A stretch of 64,000 nt of DNA from Maratus speciosus (Eukaryota > Arthropoda > Arachnida > Araneae > Salticidae), in assembly GCA_963932465.1 (NCBI GenBank), contig OZ010793.1, positions 256,753,333 through 256,817,332 on the forward strand, in the 5' to 3' direction. Numbering within the stretch: the stretch's first letter is position 1; the number at the start of each line of letters is the position of its first letter. A program made the position numbers and the translations under genes. The notes beneath the pieces were generated by a model. The model worked only from the letters and a program-made list of their open reading frames with translations, was not told the DNA's origin and searched no databases. Of the stretch, positions 21,541 to 33,025 are shown piece after piece.

Positions 21541-23630
21541 TGAGTTAATTTGAGCTGCATTCTAAATAGGAACTTCCATTTGTTTATTATCAAATTCTTT
21601 ATTTGCGTTACTAGCTTGATCGTGTGTGTGCATTGTATTATGTTTCCGGATCCACGTTCATCGGATTATTTTTTATGTATAATTTTCAACTAATTGGTGA
21701 ATTATTTATTTTATGTCTTTGCCTGTTACACAAAGATTCGAGTTCCTCCACGCTACTCCAATACCAATAAGCCACGCGCTCGCGTCTTTACAATACTATT
21801 AATTTTAAGACTTAAAAGAATAAGGCACATTAAGTTGTTTGCACACAGAATGCATCACATAAATTTTATATACAATGCTTATACATAACCACTTGGGATT
21901 CCCCAATCTGGCATATCTCGTTGGTCCCCATATCATTTCTCCTGCATTTAGATTTATTGTTTGTAAACTAACTACTTATTACTAACACAAAACGAAGATT
22001 ACATTGATTAAAAGCATTGATTAGCATTGAAGCATTGATAGAATTGATTAAAAGCTTCATAATCACACATAATAGCTAGATCGTAGATCACATTTTTGAT
22101 TTTTTTCTTGTCAATAACGGCTGTTATACAATTGCAAATTTAATTTTGAAAACTCATAAAAATATATTTTAAGTGTTGCAGATAATTTTCTTGTCGATTT
22201 TTACCCTAAATTAAAATTTAATAAATTAGGGGGGGGGGCTTATTGTAATTGGTTTGCTCCCTTGAACCCCCCCCCCCCCCTACTTTCCTCCTTTATAAAT
22301 ACATACACGGAAAAAGAAAATAATAACTATTATCTTTCTCGAGAGTGGGTTTCGGCAACTTCCTAATTAGACAAAAATAATCTTAATTTGTTTTTTTTTT
22401 CTTAGTGTTCAGTTATTTTAAGAGAATTGAGAATAATATATATTATTTTATTTATTTATTTAATCATTAGAGAAAAAGAAAATTCAGTTAATTAAATTTC
22501 AAAATCTAGATAGAATAAATGGCCCTCCCCTTTTTTCCCTTGCCAGCGCGCATACGTCCATCAATTATTTACTTCCCATATAAATGAAAAGACGTAAAAA
22601 ATAGTACTGTTATACTGACGTAGAAGTTTTCATGAGGTTTTATAAGTTTCTATGTACAATTATAACGGGAAAAACATCACATTAAAAACTAACTTATAGA
22701 ATCAACATTCGTGACACCGAGTGCAACTTTATCATATTCATTGGACAGCTGTAACTCCGGGATAGTAATTTTGCTACTCTGTCATGTGGGTACCTTCATT
22801 GTACACGAATTTCAGTTTGATGACCTGCTTAACAAGCGCCGAACATTTGTTACTGAAGTTCTGCTTTTTTTCCCCAATCTATTCTTCGAATAATAATTCA
22901 GATCAATAGCTCATAAAAACAGCCATTTAACAAAGGTCTTATTAACGGGTTACATCTACCCAGAGGTGTAATTTTTTTCATTATTATTGTTATGGTTACT
23001 ATTATTACTATTTTGGCAGATTTTTTTTTTTTTATCTTACATGTAAAATCGTTAGGTAAGTTTTTTTTTAATCATGTAATTTAAATTTACATTTTGTGAA
23101 AATAAAAAGGTTTGCATCAGCAATCGTCTAGGTCAATGTTTTGAAACTTTTACTGCCTCGTAGCATACACTGCAAAAAAAAAAAAAAAAAAAAAATGTTT
23201 CTTAAATTTACGAAAATATAATATAATCATTAACGAAAATATACAATTACCTCATCCGAGTTACCCACGATTGCAACAAGCGTTCTTTAATATTAGAAAC
23301 CTCAGAAGCCAATATATTGTTTAGATTTAACCCCTTAAGAATTTTACCCGAACGTCGCTCGAGCAAGAAGAGTTTGCTTATTTCGTTACTAAAATCTTTG
23401 GATACCACTAATTTTAAACTATAATTTTTGTTTTGTTAATTTGAAGGACATTTTTCGATTATAAGGCACATATTTTAGTACGGAAAAAGTAGTGTTTTGT
23501 CCCTCTATTTAGTTTATAGTGTCAAAAAAAAACTTGTTAAGGTGGTAAAGAAGTATTTATAAAAACAAAGTGTCTTTTTGTTTTTTGAATATCGGAAATA
23601 TTTCCGATTCAGTTTTCTCAAACAGGAATA
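21541..23630. other. AT-rich non-coding DNA
   Basis: No gene recognised. G and C runs at about 22230-22238 and 22269-22280 could pair. TACACTGCAAAAAA at 23167 resembles the TACACTGCAAAT end of the 44.75-47.6 kb element, but no partner was found. TTTAACCCCTTAAG at 23327 resembles a TTAA-MITE end without a visible partner. Confidence 0.45.
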
Positions 23631-23634
23631 TCGT

Positions 23635-24300
23635 TTTTAACACTTTCCAACAAAGTTGAAAAGTATATATGCATTCGGTTTGTCTGTCATTCTGTCGTCT
23701 GTCCACGCAATAACTCCTGTTAATATACTCGGATTTTCATGCAATTGATAAAGGTTACTTAGGGTCACCAAAGCATGTTTTGTATTGTATATGGTTCATT
23801 TACCGGGGCACTCAAAAGTATTCCATTACATTATGGTATATGAGGAAAAATCGTTTTCAGAGTATTTTAATGACATTACGCTATTACAAATGTATTGAAA
23901 CGATATAAATCACTGAATTTCACTGCGATCACGTTAATACAGGGCATTTATAGCATTTTTTATTCATTTACAGGGACACACAAAAGAAATCGGTCACAGT
24001 ACTCTCTTTGAGTAATAATTGCTGGAGTGCACGGTTTAAAATTCGGTATATGCTTTTAAATTTAATTAATTTTTTGCATGTTAATCGATAGATATAAATT
24101 CTATACCTCATATACAGGGCTGCGGAAAAGTATTTACGTACCATTCTCCTTATTAGAGGAAATTGCTGAAGGAGAATTTTCAACTGAAGTATAAATATTT
24201 CTTAAGTGAACTAAATGTTGGCATGCATATAGTTAATAGATACAAATCTGTATATCATATGTAGGGATGCTGAAAAAATTCGGATAATTTTTCGATTGTA
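23635..24300 (+). repeat. Dispersed repeat family C, forward copy
   Basis: It opens with AACACTTTCCAACAAAGTTGAAAAG and ATTCGGTTTGTCTG, matching the reverse complement of 15790-15935. It continues into degenerate units with ACAGGGACAC, ATACAGGGC and TGTAGGGATG strings spaced roughly 150 bp apart. The head-plus-degenerate-core layout recalls the 145-bp array at 10.8-11.9 kb, which has a similar CAGACAGAC motif. No gene; the minus frame 23968-24183 lies inside. Confidence 0.55.
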
Positions 24301-24423
24301 GATGGGAACAGCTGAAATTGGATTTTAAATGTGTTATGCGTTTCCATAGGGTTGAATTAGATGTAATATTTTAATTTTTAAAACGGTGCAGTTTTGTTAC
24401 ATTATTCTGAATGTGTTGGAAAG

Positions 24424-24688
24424 TGTTTCATAATCTATGCTTGATGCATGATTTTTTACTTTCTTGTTTAAGATGCTATCAATTCTCAAGTAAAGATTCT
24501 CAGTTGAGTAACTGAATTTATACATGCAAGAGTCAGAATATAACATTAATGTTAATGCTAATGCTGTTATTAATGTATCACGTTTGTTTATAAAACGTGT
24601 TTATAGAACATGAAAATGTTTACTTGAGAATGAATAGCATCCGAAAAAACTATACTTTAGTGTGAGAAGAAGGTTAGATTATGAAACA
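24424..24688. mobile_element. Small inverted-repeat (MITE-like) element
   Basis: Arms of about 70 bp: TGTTTCATAATCTA near 24424 and GATGCTATxxATTCTCAAGTAAA near 24472 recur inverted at 24619-24688. The outer edges and target duplication are unclear. Confidence 0.5.
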
Positions 24689-24699
24689 TCTATATTTTT

Positions 24700-25640
24700 T
24701 TACTACATACTTTAATGTACAATTTAATTTCCGCGGCACACTTAGGTTGTGATGCGGGGGAGAAAAAGTTAAAGGGGAAAAAAAGTACTTTTTTGATTTA
24801 TTTATTAACTAACAAAATGTTAAACGTACAACTCAGTCAAAAAATAAAATTAAACAGTTTACATATATTTCCGTGTTTAATCCAAGAAATTTTGGACACC
24901 TTTTTGTCTTAAAAATGGGGGGGGGGGGGGGGAGAGTCGGCCTATACACGAGTCTAAAAAAATTTTCAAATTTGATATTCTAAAGTACAAAGGATGGTAA
25001 ATACAAAAACATAAAAATTACCAACAAATTTCTAAAAATACTTTTATACTCCATTCTTTTACAATGAAACTAGTCATCAATCATCTTTTACTATCCAAGT
25101 CCTTATCAAAATTTTCAAGCAACTTCTTAAAATTGCTTTCTCTCATTGATACATCAGTATGAATATTGTCAGTAACCAGTTCATCATCATCGCCAACTTC
25201 TTCAAAAATGGCATCATCCTCAGTTCCATCCATCGCACTACTGATGCAACATTCTTGAGAGATCAGACGATCATTCCTTGTGGTAGTTCAAGACAAACTT
25301 CTTTCACACATTGAGAGATATAAACGATGTGATTTTTTTTTTAATTATCGCCATTTGTCACAACTGCATCCACAGATGACATCCATTCAGTCCACTTCGA
25401 ACGAGGTCTGTGTTTAAATGACTAATTTAGAAAAACGTCCGAGTGTTGAAGAATAGAAATAAGACCACTGGGTATCTACTGAAGATCTCTAGGAGACATC
25501 AATAATTTCGGAGAGCGCATTTCTTTAATTATTATTATTATTAGTTATACGCAAAAACAGTGCTAAGTTTTGTTCTCTGAATTTTTCATCTCATTTGTTT
25601 AACATCGGCTTATATACGTGTTTCCGATTATTCTCTGGAA
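24700..25640. other. Non-coding DNA
   Basis: No gene supported. A G run of about 16 lies at 24917-24932. The 24715-24912 frame is low-complexity and ends at that run. The region 25070-25300 is slightly less AT-rich, but no frame is convincing. Confidence 0.45.
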
Positions 25641-25644
25641 AATA

Positions 25645-26510
25645 CACTGGTGTCCAAAATTAAGGGCAAATCACAAAATTCTAATTTTCAAGTACGCGAA
25701 TACTCAAAAAGAAATAATATAATTCGAATAATTACTATCTCTGCAGCATAGCTAGTCTATATAACATCTCATTCGTGTCACACATGGTCACAAGTGTCAC
25801 AGTCACTACGGTGAAGCAAAGGAATAGGAAATTCCACACATCTCATTATGAGTCTCAAATGATCATTATATGTGACTCCACTGAGACGTCACTGTGACTG
25901 CTGCTTTGTGACGAGTCACCATATGACTTTACAATGTAGTTACATTGTGACTCTCACGTGACTGTCATCTGCAGACTGAATTTCAAAGTCCTCGTGAACG
26001 CTGCATTGTGATAAGTTACCAAATAATGTCACATTAAAGTCACATGGTGACTTTCAGGTGGCAGAGAGACTACTGTGAAGTCACCATTGTGCTCTTTTGT
26101 AAAAAGTCACCAGGTGACTATAATGTGATATTATTTGGTGACTTATCATAATGCAACGTTCATGATGACTTTGAAATTGAGTCTAAAAATGACAGTCACG
26201 TGATAGTCACAATGTAACTATATTGTAAAGTCACCTGGTGACTCGTCACAAAGCAGCAGCCACACTGACATCTCAGTGGAGTCACATATAGTGATCATTT
26301 AAGACTTATAATGAGACATGTAGAATTACCTATTTTTTGCTTCACCGTAGTGACTGTGACACTTGTGACCATGTGTGACATTAATGAGATGTTATATGGA
26401 CTAGCTGTGCTGTAGAGATAGTAATTATTCGAATTATATTATTGTCTTTTGAGTATTCGCTTACTTAAAAATTAGCATTTGTGACTGGTCCTTAATTTTG
26501 GACACCAGTG
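25645..26510. mobile_element. Foldback TA-flanked element built of GTGAC/GTCAC palindromes
   Basis: An 866-bp near-complete palindrome. It starts CACTGGTGTCCAAAATTAAG and ends CTTAATTTTGGACACCAGTG, flanked by TA on both sides (25643-25644, 26511-26512). That is the Tc1/mariner-type target signature. Arms of about 430 bp pair around a centre near 26078. The interior is a dense run of short palindromic blocks (GTCAC...GTGAC) spaced roughly 15-30 bp, so it can fold at many scales. No coding capacity. Confidence 0.88.
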
Positions 26511-26795
26511 TAGTATACTAGGCTTATACACGGAAATATACGGTATTATAATAAAAAAGAAAATAGCAATTAAAAAGTTTTAAAATTATATTTGTTTTTA
26601 CTATTTAATAAATTTAAGCTTTTGCAGCGATATGTGAGCTTTTTTTTTTCGTCTAGACATTTCAAATGCCCTTTGTAAAGTTAAATTTTTGACCGCAATA
26701 CCCTTAACTATTCCTCCGTTTCCGTTGAATCTATCCATGATTGATTTTGGATTTTGATAGAATCATTTTAAACTCACTTATTCACACATTCAGGC

Positions 26796-27052
26796 TCGTC
26801 GCCTGAGAACAACAGTAGGACATCTAGTAATAATAAAAAATGAAATGTCTGACTTACTGCTATGAATATTTGCGTTTGCATCTAGTGGAACAACTTCTGG
26901 AACACAAAGTTATGTTTAATACTATATCTCAGATGTGTTTAAAAAAATTTCCTACTATTCCACTAGATGCAGACACAGTTTTTCATAGCAGTAAGTCAGA
27001 CATCTCATTTTTGATTATTACTAGATGTTCTACTGTTGCTTTGAGGCGGCGA
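26796..27052 (+). mobile_element. Palindromic MITE, family D, copy 1
   Basis: About 100-bp arms: TAGGACATCTAGTAATAATA and GTCTGACTTACTGCTA at the left return inverted at the right. The ends read TCGTCGCCTGAG and, inverted, TCGCCGCCTCAA. A second copy in opposite orientation is at 58729-58983. The plus frame 26840-27085 reads through the palindrome and is not a gene. Confidence 0.8.
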
Positions 27053-27162
27053 ATATATATGAACGTTAAAAATGATTTATTTTAACTCTAAAAAAATATT
27101 TTTGGCAGCATATTTTTGATAAATAACCAAAGGTTAATAATGGTAATAATTTTATTAACCAT

Positions 27163-27166
27163 CTTT
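27163..27166. repeat. Target-site duplication TCTT (left) of the gypsy element
   Basis: TCTT directly precedes the 5' LTR and is repeated directly after the 3' LTR at 33850-33853. A 4-bp duplication is normal for Ty3/gypsy integrases and shows that both LTRs belong to one insertion event. Confidence 0.85.
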
Positions 27167-27568
27167 GTAGTGGCGAAACAATACCCCAGACCAGATGTTG
27201 GGACAACCCAAAGTCCAGTTCACATGAGAAGTTGGTGAGCTCAGCGAAAACGGAAGGATGAGCGCTGGAATTTGAACAGATGCGTTTTTGCGTTGGCGAG
27301 AGAGAGGTGCTCTTTCCTGGCTGATCATCAATAGGGCGTTGCCAACTTTTATTTTATTTAACGGGATCGGTGTAGACCCGTGCTTCAATCTCATTTTAAA
27401 CAAAGCTTAAATGTCGTGTTTTTTTTTTTTTTTTTTTTTTTGTATGTCTTATATACCCTAAATGAACATTTGTATTTTTTGTGATAATCCAGAAGTTTTA
27501 ATTAAATATTTTAACGAGTTTAACAGCATTAGTTCCGGTTGCCGTTGTTGACTGGAATTACTCCCACA
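27167..27568 (+). repeat. 5' LTR of gypsy element
   Basis: It starts TGTAGTGGCGAAACAATACC and ends ACTCCCACA (TG...CA). Compared with the 3' LTR I count about 19 substitutions plus two length changes (a T run near 27419-27441 and a small indel near 27292). That is roughly 5% divergence by eye, so the insertion is not recent. The TATATA at 27451 could serve as a promoter element. The minus-strand frame 27155-27403 is a shadow. Confidence 0.95.
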
Positions 27569-27572
27569 ATTT

Positions 27573-27590
27573 TGGGGGCACTGCCCGGAT
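27573..27590 (+). other. Primer-binding site of gypsy element
   Basis: TGGGGGCACTGCCCGGAT begins 4 nt after the LTR end and starts with TGG, the complement of a tRNA CCA tail. It resembles the proline-tRNA type sites of some retroelements, but the tRNA cannot be fixed without the host tRNA set. Confidence 0.75.
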
Positions 27591-27879
27591 ATGAGCTAAA
27601 AACCGGAACAATTTTCTTTTGCTTTACGCATTATCTACCGCCAGGACAGATTTTATTTTGAGCTGCAAAGAACGGAAGAACTCTTTCATCTATCTGCTCC
27701 AGTGGAAAAAAAAGTCCTCGCCACCTGTGACAGTGTGTGCACTCCGGCTTTAGTGAAAAAAAAAAGTGAAACAGTGTGTGCAAGGAATGCCCGTAGTTTT
27801 TTTAATTTCACGGGCCGAAGGACCGCGAGTTATGTGAGAGTTGCTGGCTCACGGTGTGCTTTTTTAGTGAGCCTTAGTG

Positions 27880-28075
27880 TGATCAAATCATTTTTTCAGG
27901 ACTGTTTTGTTTTGTTTTGTTTTTGTTTTTAGTCTGATCAAATCATTTTTTCAGCCTAGTGATTTACTTTTTGTGGGCTGTTTATTTTTTTTGTGTGTGT
28001 GTGTGTGTGTGATCGAATTATTTTTTCAGCCTAGTGATTTATTTTGTGGGCTGTGTGTTTTTTTTTTTTTTTGCC
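27880..28075 (+). repeat. Leader repeats in the gypsy 5' untranslated region
   Basis: TGATCAAATCATTTTTTCAG occurs twice (about 27880 and 27934) and in altered form (GATCGAATTATTTTTTCAG) near 28011. The last two are followed by CCTAGTGATTTA and TGTGGGCTGT. The repeats are separated by T-rich and GT-rich simple sequence. They lie in the untranslated leader upstream of gag; frames through them (27702-28149) are not coding. Confidence 0.7.
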
Positions 28076-28279
28076 CTACGCGAGTGCTTCAAAAAATATA
28101 TAGTATTTTCATGCATCGAATATACCGGTGGTGGTACAAAACAGCATGAATAATTTTTTTTTTTAATTTATTGAGATTTCATATTTTCAAGAAAGGATTT
28201 TTCTCGTAAAAGTAAGTGGGTTCCTTTTTATATGTTTGTGTTGCTATAAAGAATTGATATTAAACTGAAAATAAAAATA

Positions 28280-29216
28280 ATGGCGCATTTAGTACGTGCC
28301 AAAAAGGTAGACCTTTTAGGGGTAGTACGAGAGTTGGGGTTAGAAGCACCAAGAAAGCTCTACTAAGCCCCAACTCTCGGACATGATCATTAAATCGAGC
28401 GATTATAATGAAGATGTAAAAAATCTTCTAGCCGGAATTGCTGCTGAAAGGGAAGAGTCTGACAAAAAAGCACAATTAGAGGAAGAGAGTGAACGCGAAT
28501 TTGAGCTTAAAAAACTTGAACTAGAAATCGCTGCGAAAAACAAAACAGAAATACCGACACTAAGTAGCGGGATTAAAAGCCCCGATGTTTTGAAATTAAT
28601 TACAAAGCATAACCACCAAGAAGAAATTAGTATTTACCTTACATTGTTTGAACACCAAATCAAGCGTCTGGGTGTAGAAAAATAAAATTGGGTAACTTAT
28701 TTGCTAGGTCTGTTACCATTGGAAATAGTTAATATAATAGGTCGCGAAAAGGAGGAACTCTCCAATGATTACGATTACGTTAAACAGTTATTACTGAAGA
28801 GATTCAAACTGAGTGCAGAACAATTTCGACAGAAATTCTTTTCCCACAGAAAGGATAATTCGGCGTCGTGGCGAGATTTTTCATTTGAAATTACTAATTT
28901 TTTGGAACAGTGGCTGACAGGTCTTAACATTTCGTCTTTTGATGATTTAAAAAACATTTTGGTCATTGACCAAATAAAGAAGAGATTACCGTTTGAGATA
29001 AGGGAGCATTTTATTGATGATTTGCCTAAGTTTACGAAGGTCTCAGATCTTATAAGTAAGCTTGATGATTATGAGGCGGCTCGCAATATTATCAGGAAGA
29101 ACTCCGAACCGAGAAGTCCGAATAACGATATTAAAAAGCGTTTTACTCAAAATGTTTAAAACAAAAGTTTTAACAGAAATAACATTCGCAGAGTAGCAAA
29201 TATGAAAAAAATGATC
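28280..29216 (+). pseudogene. gag: gag (capsid region) of gypsy element, broken
   Basis: The ATG at 28280 opens a frame beginning MAHLVRAKKVDLLG. It needs one frame change near 28350 to continue into MIIKSSDYNEDVKNLL, then a Glu/Lys-rich stretch. An in-frame TAA at 28683-28685 interrupts it before NWVTYLLGLLPLE. The following 28686-29159 section matches the retrotransposon Gag (capsid) pattern, with a QFRQKFF segment, a helical C-terminal part and a basic tail; a further stop lies at 29157. Gag would form the cytoplasmic particle that packages element RNA. The 3' part of gag is split off by the MITE that begins at 29221. Confidence 0.85.
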
Positions 29217-29220
29217 TTAA

Positions 29221-29635
29221 GGGTGTATTCCGTCCAAACTGCTTATTTTCTGATTCATTTTAAAATTCATTTTTGCTCTCAAACGCATCAAACTGAGAAA
29301 TTCTCTTATATGGAAACTATATAATGTGCCGTGCTTCTTAATTTTTTGATAAATGCAGAAAATACTGTAAAAAACGCTGTCAAAGTTGGCGTTTTGAACC
29401 GAATTTTCCGAAGCGGACGATATGGGAATGAAAAAAATGGTCATACTGAGAAAATAATTGTTTAAAAATCAAATTCCAATTAATTGAGCTAAAAATGAAA
29501 TCACACGGCACGTTAAACATGTCTTCAGAAATCACCCCAGCAAGTTTCATGTTTTTACTTTTAAAAATGAGTCTGAAAATGTCTCAGAAAATTTCGAGCT
29601 GTTGAGGGTGGAAAAATATTTTTTCGAATACACCC
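29221..29635 (+). mobile_element. TTAA-target MITE (family A) inserted in gypsy gag
   Basis: A 415-bp insert flanked by TTAA on both sides (29217-29220 and 29636-29639). The ends read GGGTGTATTC and GAATACACCC, a perfect 10-bp inverted repeat. TCTGATTCATTTT near the left is mirrored by AAAATGAGTCTGA near the right. Removing it with one TTAA rejoins the gypsy Asn/Arg-rich linker before the zinc knuckle, which fixes the order: gypsy first, MITE later. A diverged reverse copy lies at about 62180-62577. The target and length suggest piggyBac-type mobilisation. The minus-strand frame 29217-29444 is not supported. Confidence 0.92.
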
Positions 29636-29639
29636 TTAA

Positions 29640-30462
29640 CACGAGGAATAACGGTAACACGAGGAATAACGGTAACACTTTCAAAATAAGATGCTTTTAT
29701 TGTAATGAATACGCTTCCCATAAATCAAATCAATGTCCCCGAAGAAAAGAAGGGCCAACTTATTTTAGAGGCAAAGAAACCGAGCACAGGGCTGAGCAAA
29801 GTAACTTCAATTATAATAAATCAGTGAACACTACGAATAACAATTCCTGCCCATCGGATAAAATCCTCAAAAGTATTGAAATTATGGGGAAAAAAGTCAG
29901 CTGTGTGGTAGATTCTGGATCTGACGTAACAATGGTTAATGATAACATCTATAAGAGTTTAGGATGCCCTAAATTAAATGAAAATTATGTAAAACTGACA
30001 GGAATTAGCGGAAAAGAAGTGAGTCCGAAGGGTTTTTTCAATAGGGTTTTTTCAAATGATTTACAATACGAAATGATCCTCGGAAATAATTGTTTAAGTA
30101 AATTAGATTTTGAAATATCTGGTAATGGCTTTAAAGATATGAGTAAGCGAAATAAGGAGAAAAATTATACTGTTAATATGATAACTGCGGTTTCCTTGAA
30201 AATTCCGAAGTTAGACACTCCTTCAGATGTTGTAAACATTCCCATGGCCAAATCAGTCTTGCAGTCGGATGTTGTAAACATTCCCCTGACCATCCCAGGC
30301 TTGCGGTCAAATTCCATCGACACTCCCATGATTGAAGAATGTTTAACTGACACTCCTAAGTATGAATCTGTTTACTTAGCAGAAATGGTAAATTCGGTTA
30401 ATATAAACGAAATTGATCTTACTCACATAACTGACTGCGGTTTAAAAAAAAGAATTAATTAA
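29640..30462 (+). pseudogene. gag zinc knuckle and protease of gypsy element
   Basis: After the MITE the frame reads a short tandem TRNNGN, then a zinc-knuckle-like CFYCNEYASHKSNQC with five rather than four residues before the His. About 60 residues later comes VVDSGSDVTMV, the Asp-Ser-Gly active site of a retropepsin (codons near 29911). EMILGNNCL follows as the C-terminal ILG motif. The part after it contains two copies of a SDVVNIP repeat. The frame ends at 30460-30462, after an A-run at about 30443-30450 where a one-base shift has separated protease from RT. The apparent start at 29602 lies in the MITE and is an artefact. Confidence 0.85.
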
Positions 30463-30463
30463 C

Positions 30464-33025
30464 TTAGTTGAGAATTACAAGCCTGAGAAAATAAAAAGTG
30501 CTAACTTGAAAGTTAAAATAATACTGAGCGATGAAATACCGATTACGCACCGACACAGGCGATTAGCATTTGCAGAACAAGCGTTTGTTGATAAACAAAT
30601 CCAGGAATGGCTTGATAAAGGCATTATACGAGAAAGTTGTTCGAGTTATGCCGTGCCTATTGTTTTAGTCAAAAAGAAAAATGTCAATTACAGATTGTGC
30701 GTTGATTATAGAAAGCTTAACCGAAAGATAATTAAGGATAATTACCCCCTTCCGGTAATGGATGGTATTTTAGACGATATCGGGCAAAAACAAGTTTTTA
30801 GCACATCAGGCTTAAAGAACGGGTTTTTTCACGTAGAAGTCGATGAGGACAATAAACAATTTACTTCGTTTGTTACAAATAATTCCCAGTTCGAGTATAA
30901 TGTAATGCCTTTCGGCTTAAGCTCAGCTCCTCAGTTTTTCCAATGCTACATATATGCATGCCTCAGAGAGTTAATAAGAGATAAAACGATTTCCGTGTAC
31001 TTAGACGATACAATCGTCCCTGCGAAGACTGAAGAAGAGGCGCTTTCTAAACTGAAACGCGTGTTTCAGGTAGCATCAGAATATGATCTCGAATTCAATT
31101 TTTCTACATGCCAGTTTTTGAAAAGAAGGATCGAATTTTTAGGATACATAGTGGAAAACGGAACCATTTGCCCTTCAGAAACACAAACATTAGCTGTTGA
31201 GAAATTCCCTGAGCCACAAAATAAGAAACAACTCCAGAGTTTCCTAGGGTTAACTGGATATTTTAGAAAATATATAGCGAATTATGCTAGAATCGCTAAA
31301 CCCTTAAGTGATCTCCTGAAAACGGAGAACGAATTTAATTTTGGAGCGAGTCAAAAAGAAGCTTTCCAAACATTGAAAAATAAATTATCTGATAAACCGG
31401 TGTTGCACATATTTAGACAAGGGGAAGAGACAGAGTTACACAGGGATGCTAGCAGCTTAGGTTTTGGGGCAGTCTTGTTACAAAAGGACGATCATGGAAA
31501 CTTACACACCGTTCATTTCATGAGTAAGAAAACAACACCCGCCGAAGCCAAATATAGTAGTTACGAGCTTGAAGCGCTTGCTGTTATTGAAGCATTAAAG
31601 AAATTCCGGACATACCTGTTAGAGAATAAATTTAAAATAGTAACTGACTGTTCCGCCTTTCAAAAAACATTAGAGAAGAAAGATCTTACGCCAAAAGTAG
31701 CAAGGTGGGCATTATTCCTACAAGAATCCGATTATCAAATTGTCCACAGGCCCGGAAGTCAAATGAAACACGTTGATGCGTTGAGTCGTAACACCGTATT
31801 AGTCACAACACGTTCGCATGATGAAATTACAACAAAATTAATCAAAGCACAAAATGAAGACGATTACATTAAAACTATCAAAACACTAGTTGAGAAAAAT
31901 GAAAGTAAAGATTATTTTGTTAGGAAAAATATTGTGTATAAATATGTAGATGGTAGAGAATTAATTATGGTACCCGAAATTATGCAGAAAGAAATTATTC
32001 GCGAAATTCATAATAAAGGACATTACGCTGTAGCAAAGACCAAAGCGATAATAAAGCAGGATTATTATATCCCTAATCTTCGAAAACAAATTGAAAGTGT
32101 TATAGGAAATTGTGTAGAATGCATCCTATGCAACCGGAAGCGAGGGAAATGTGAAGGATTGCTAAATCCCATTCCTAAACATGATTCCCCTCTCCAAACT
32201 TATCACGTCGACCACTTAGGCCTAATGCCCTCGACCAACAAAAACTATAATTTTATATTCTCTGTAGTGGACGCTTTTACAAAATTCGTGTGGTTCTATC
32301 CAGTTAAGACGACATCTGCAAAGGAGGCAATCTCTAAGTTAAAAATTCAACAAGCTACATTCGGGAACCCAGAGCGAATAATTAGCGACCGAGGTGCCGC
32401 CTTCACCTCTAGTGAGTTTAAGAAGTATCTCGAAGATGAAAATATTGAGCATGTTCTAATTACAACGGGAATACCCAGAGGAAACGGAGAGGTAGAACGA
32501 CAACAGGAGACTCTCATATCAATCCTTGCTAAATTAAGTATCGATGATCCGTCGAAGTGGTATAAATATGTACCGACTGTTCAGCGAATAATGAATAGTA
32601 CGATTTCCCGGAGCACTCAATACACACCCTTTGAGCTTTTAACGGGAGTAAAAATCAGAAATAAAGAGGATTTAAGAATAAAACAAATTCTTGATGAGGA
32701 ACATGAAAACGCGTTTGTCGAAGAAAGACAGAACAGCAGAAATATCGTGAAACAACATATATTAAAAATTCAGGAGGAAAATCGCAAAACTTTCAACCGT
32801 AAACGCAAAAAAGCGAAATGGTATAGAATTGGTGATTTAGTTGCAATCCAACGAACCCAATTTGGGGTCGGTATGAAGCTACGACCGAAATTCCTTGGTC
32901 CGTATAAAGTGACCTAAGTGAAGAAAAATGATCGATACGACGTCGAAAAAGTGGGCTTTCAAGAGGATCCAAGAGTGACCTCTATTGCAGCTGATCACAT
33001 GAAGCCGTGGGCTTCTTCAACCTAA
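30464..33025 (+). pseudogene. pol: pol (RT, RNase H, integrase) of gypsy element, broken
   Basis: Open from 30464 to 32917, numbered here from 30506. RT: CVDYRKLN, then FSTSGLKNGF where the family has Leu-Asp-Leu, so the first catalytic Asp (position 102) is Gly. MPFGLSSAPQFFQ and YLDD (165-168) are intact. RNase H: RDASS, YELEALAV, TDCS and HVDALSR. Integrase: a His-x3-His...Cys-x2-Cys zinc region (IHNKGH, CVECILC), then Asp569, Asp628 and Glu662 of the catalytic triad, and a C-terminal RIGDLVAIQRTQFG segment. TAA at 32915-32917 cuts the last 36 codons; the same frame then runs to 33025 with sensible sequence. No env follows. The shift before 30464, the Gly102 change and the stop each suggest loss of function. 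Confidence 0.93.

Noticed and set aside
26840..27085. 81-codon plus-strand frame
   Set aside because: Reads through both arms of the palindromic MITE; the sister copy does not preserve it.
27155..27403. 82-codon minus-strand frame
   Set aside because: Lies in the 5' LTR; the equivalent frame in the 3' LTR is not kept.
29217..29444. 75-codon minus-strand frame in the gag MITE
   Set aside because: The diverged copy at 62.2 kb does not keep this frame open, so it is not conserved as a protein.
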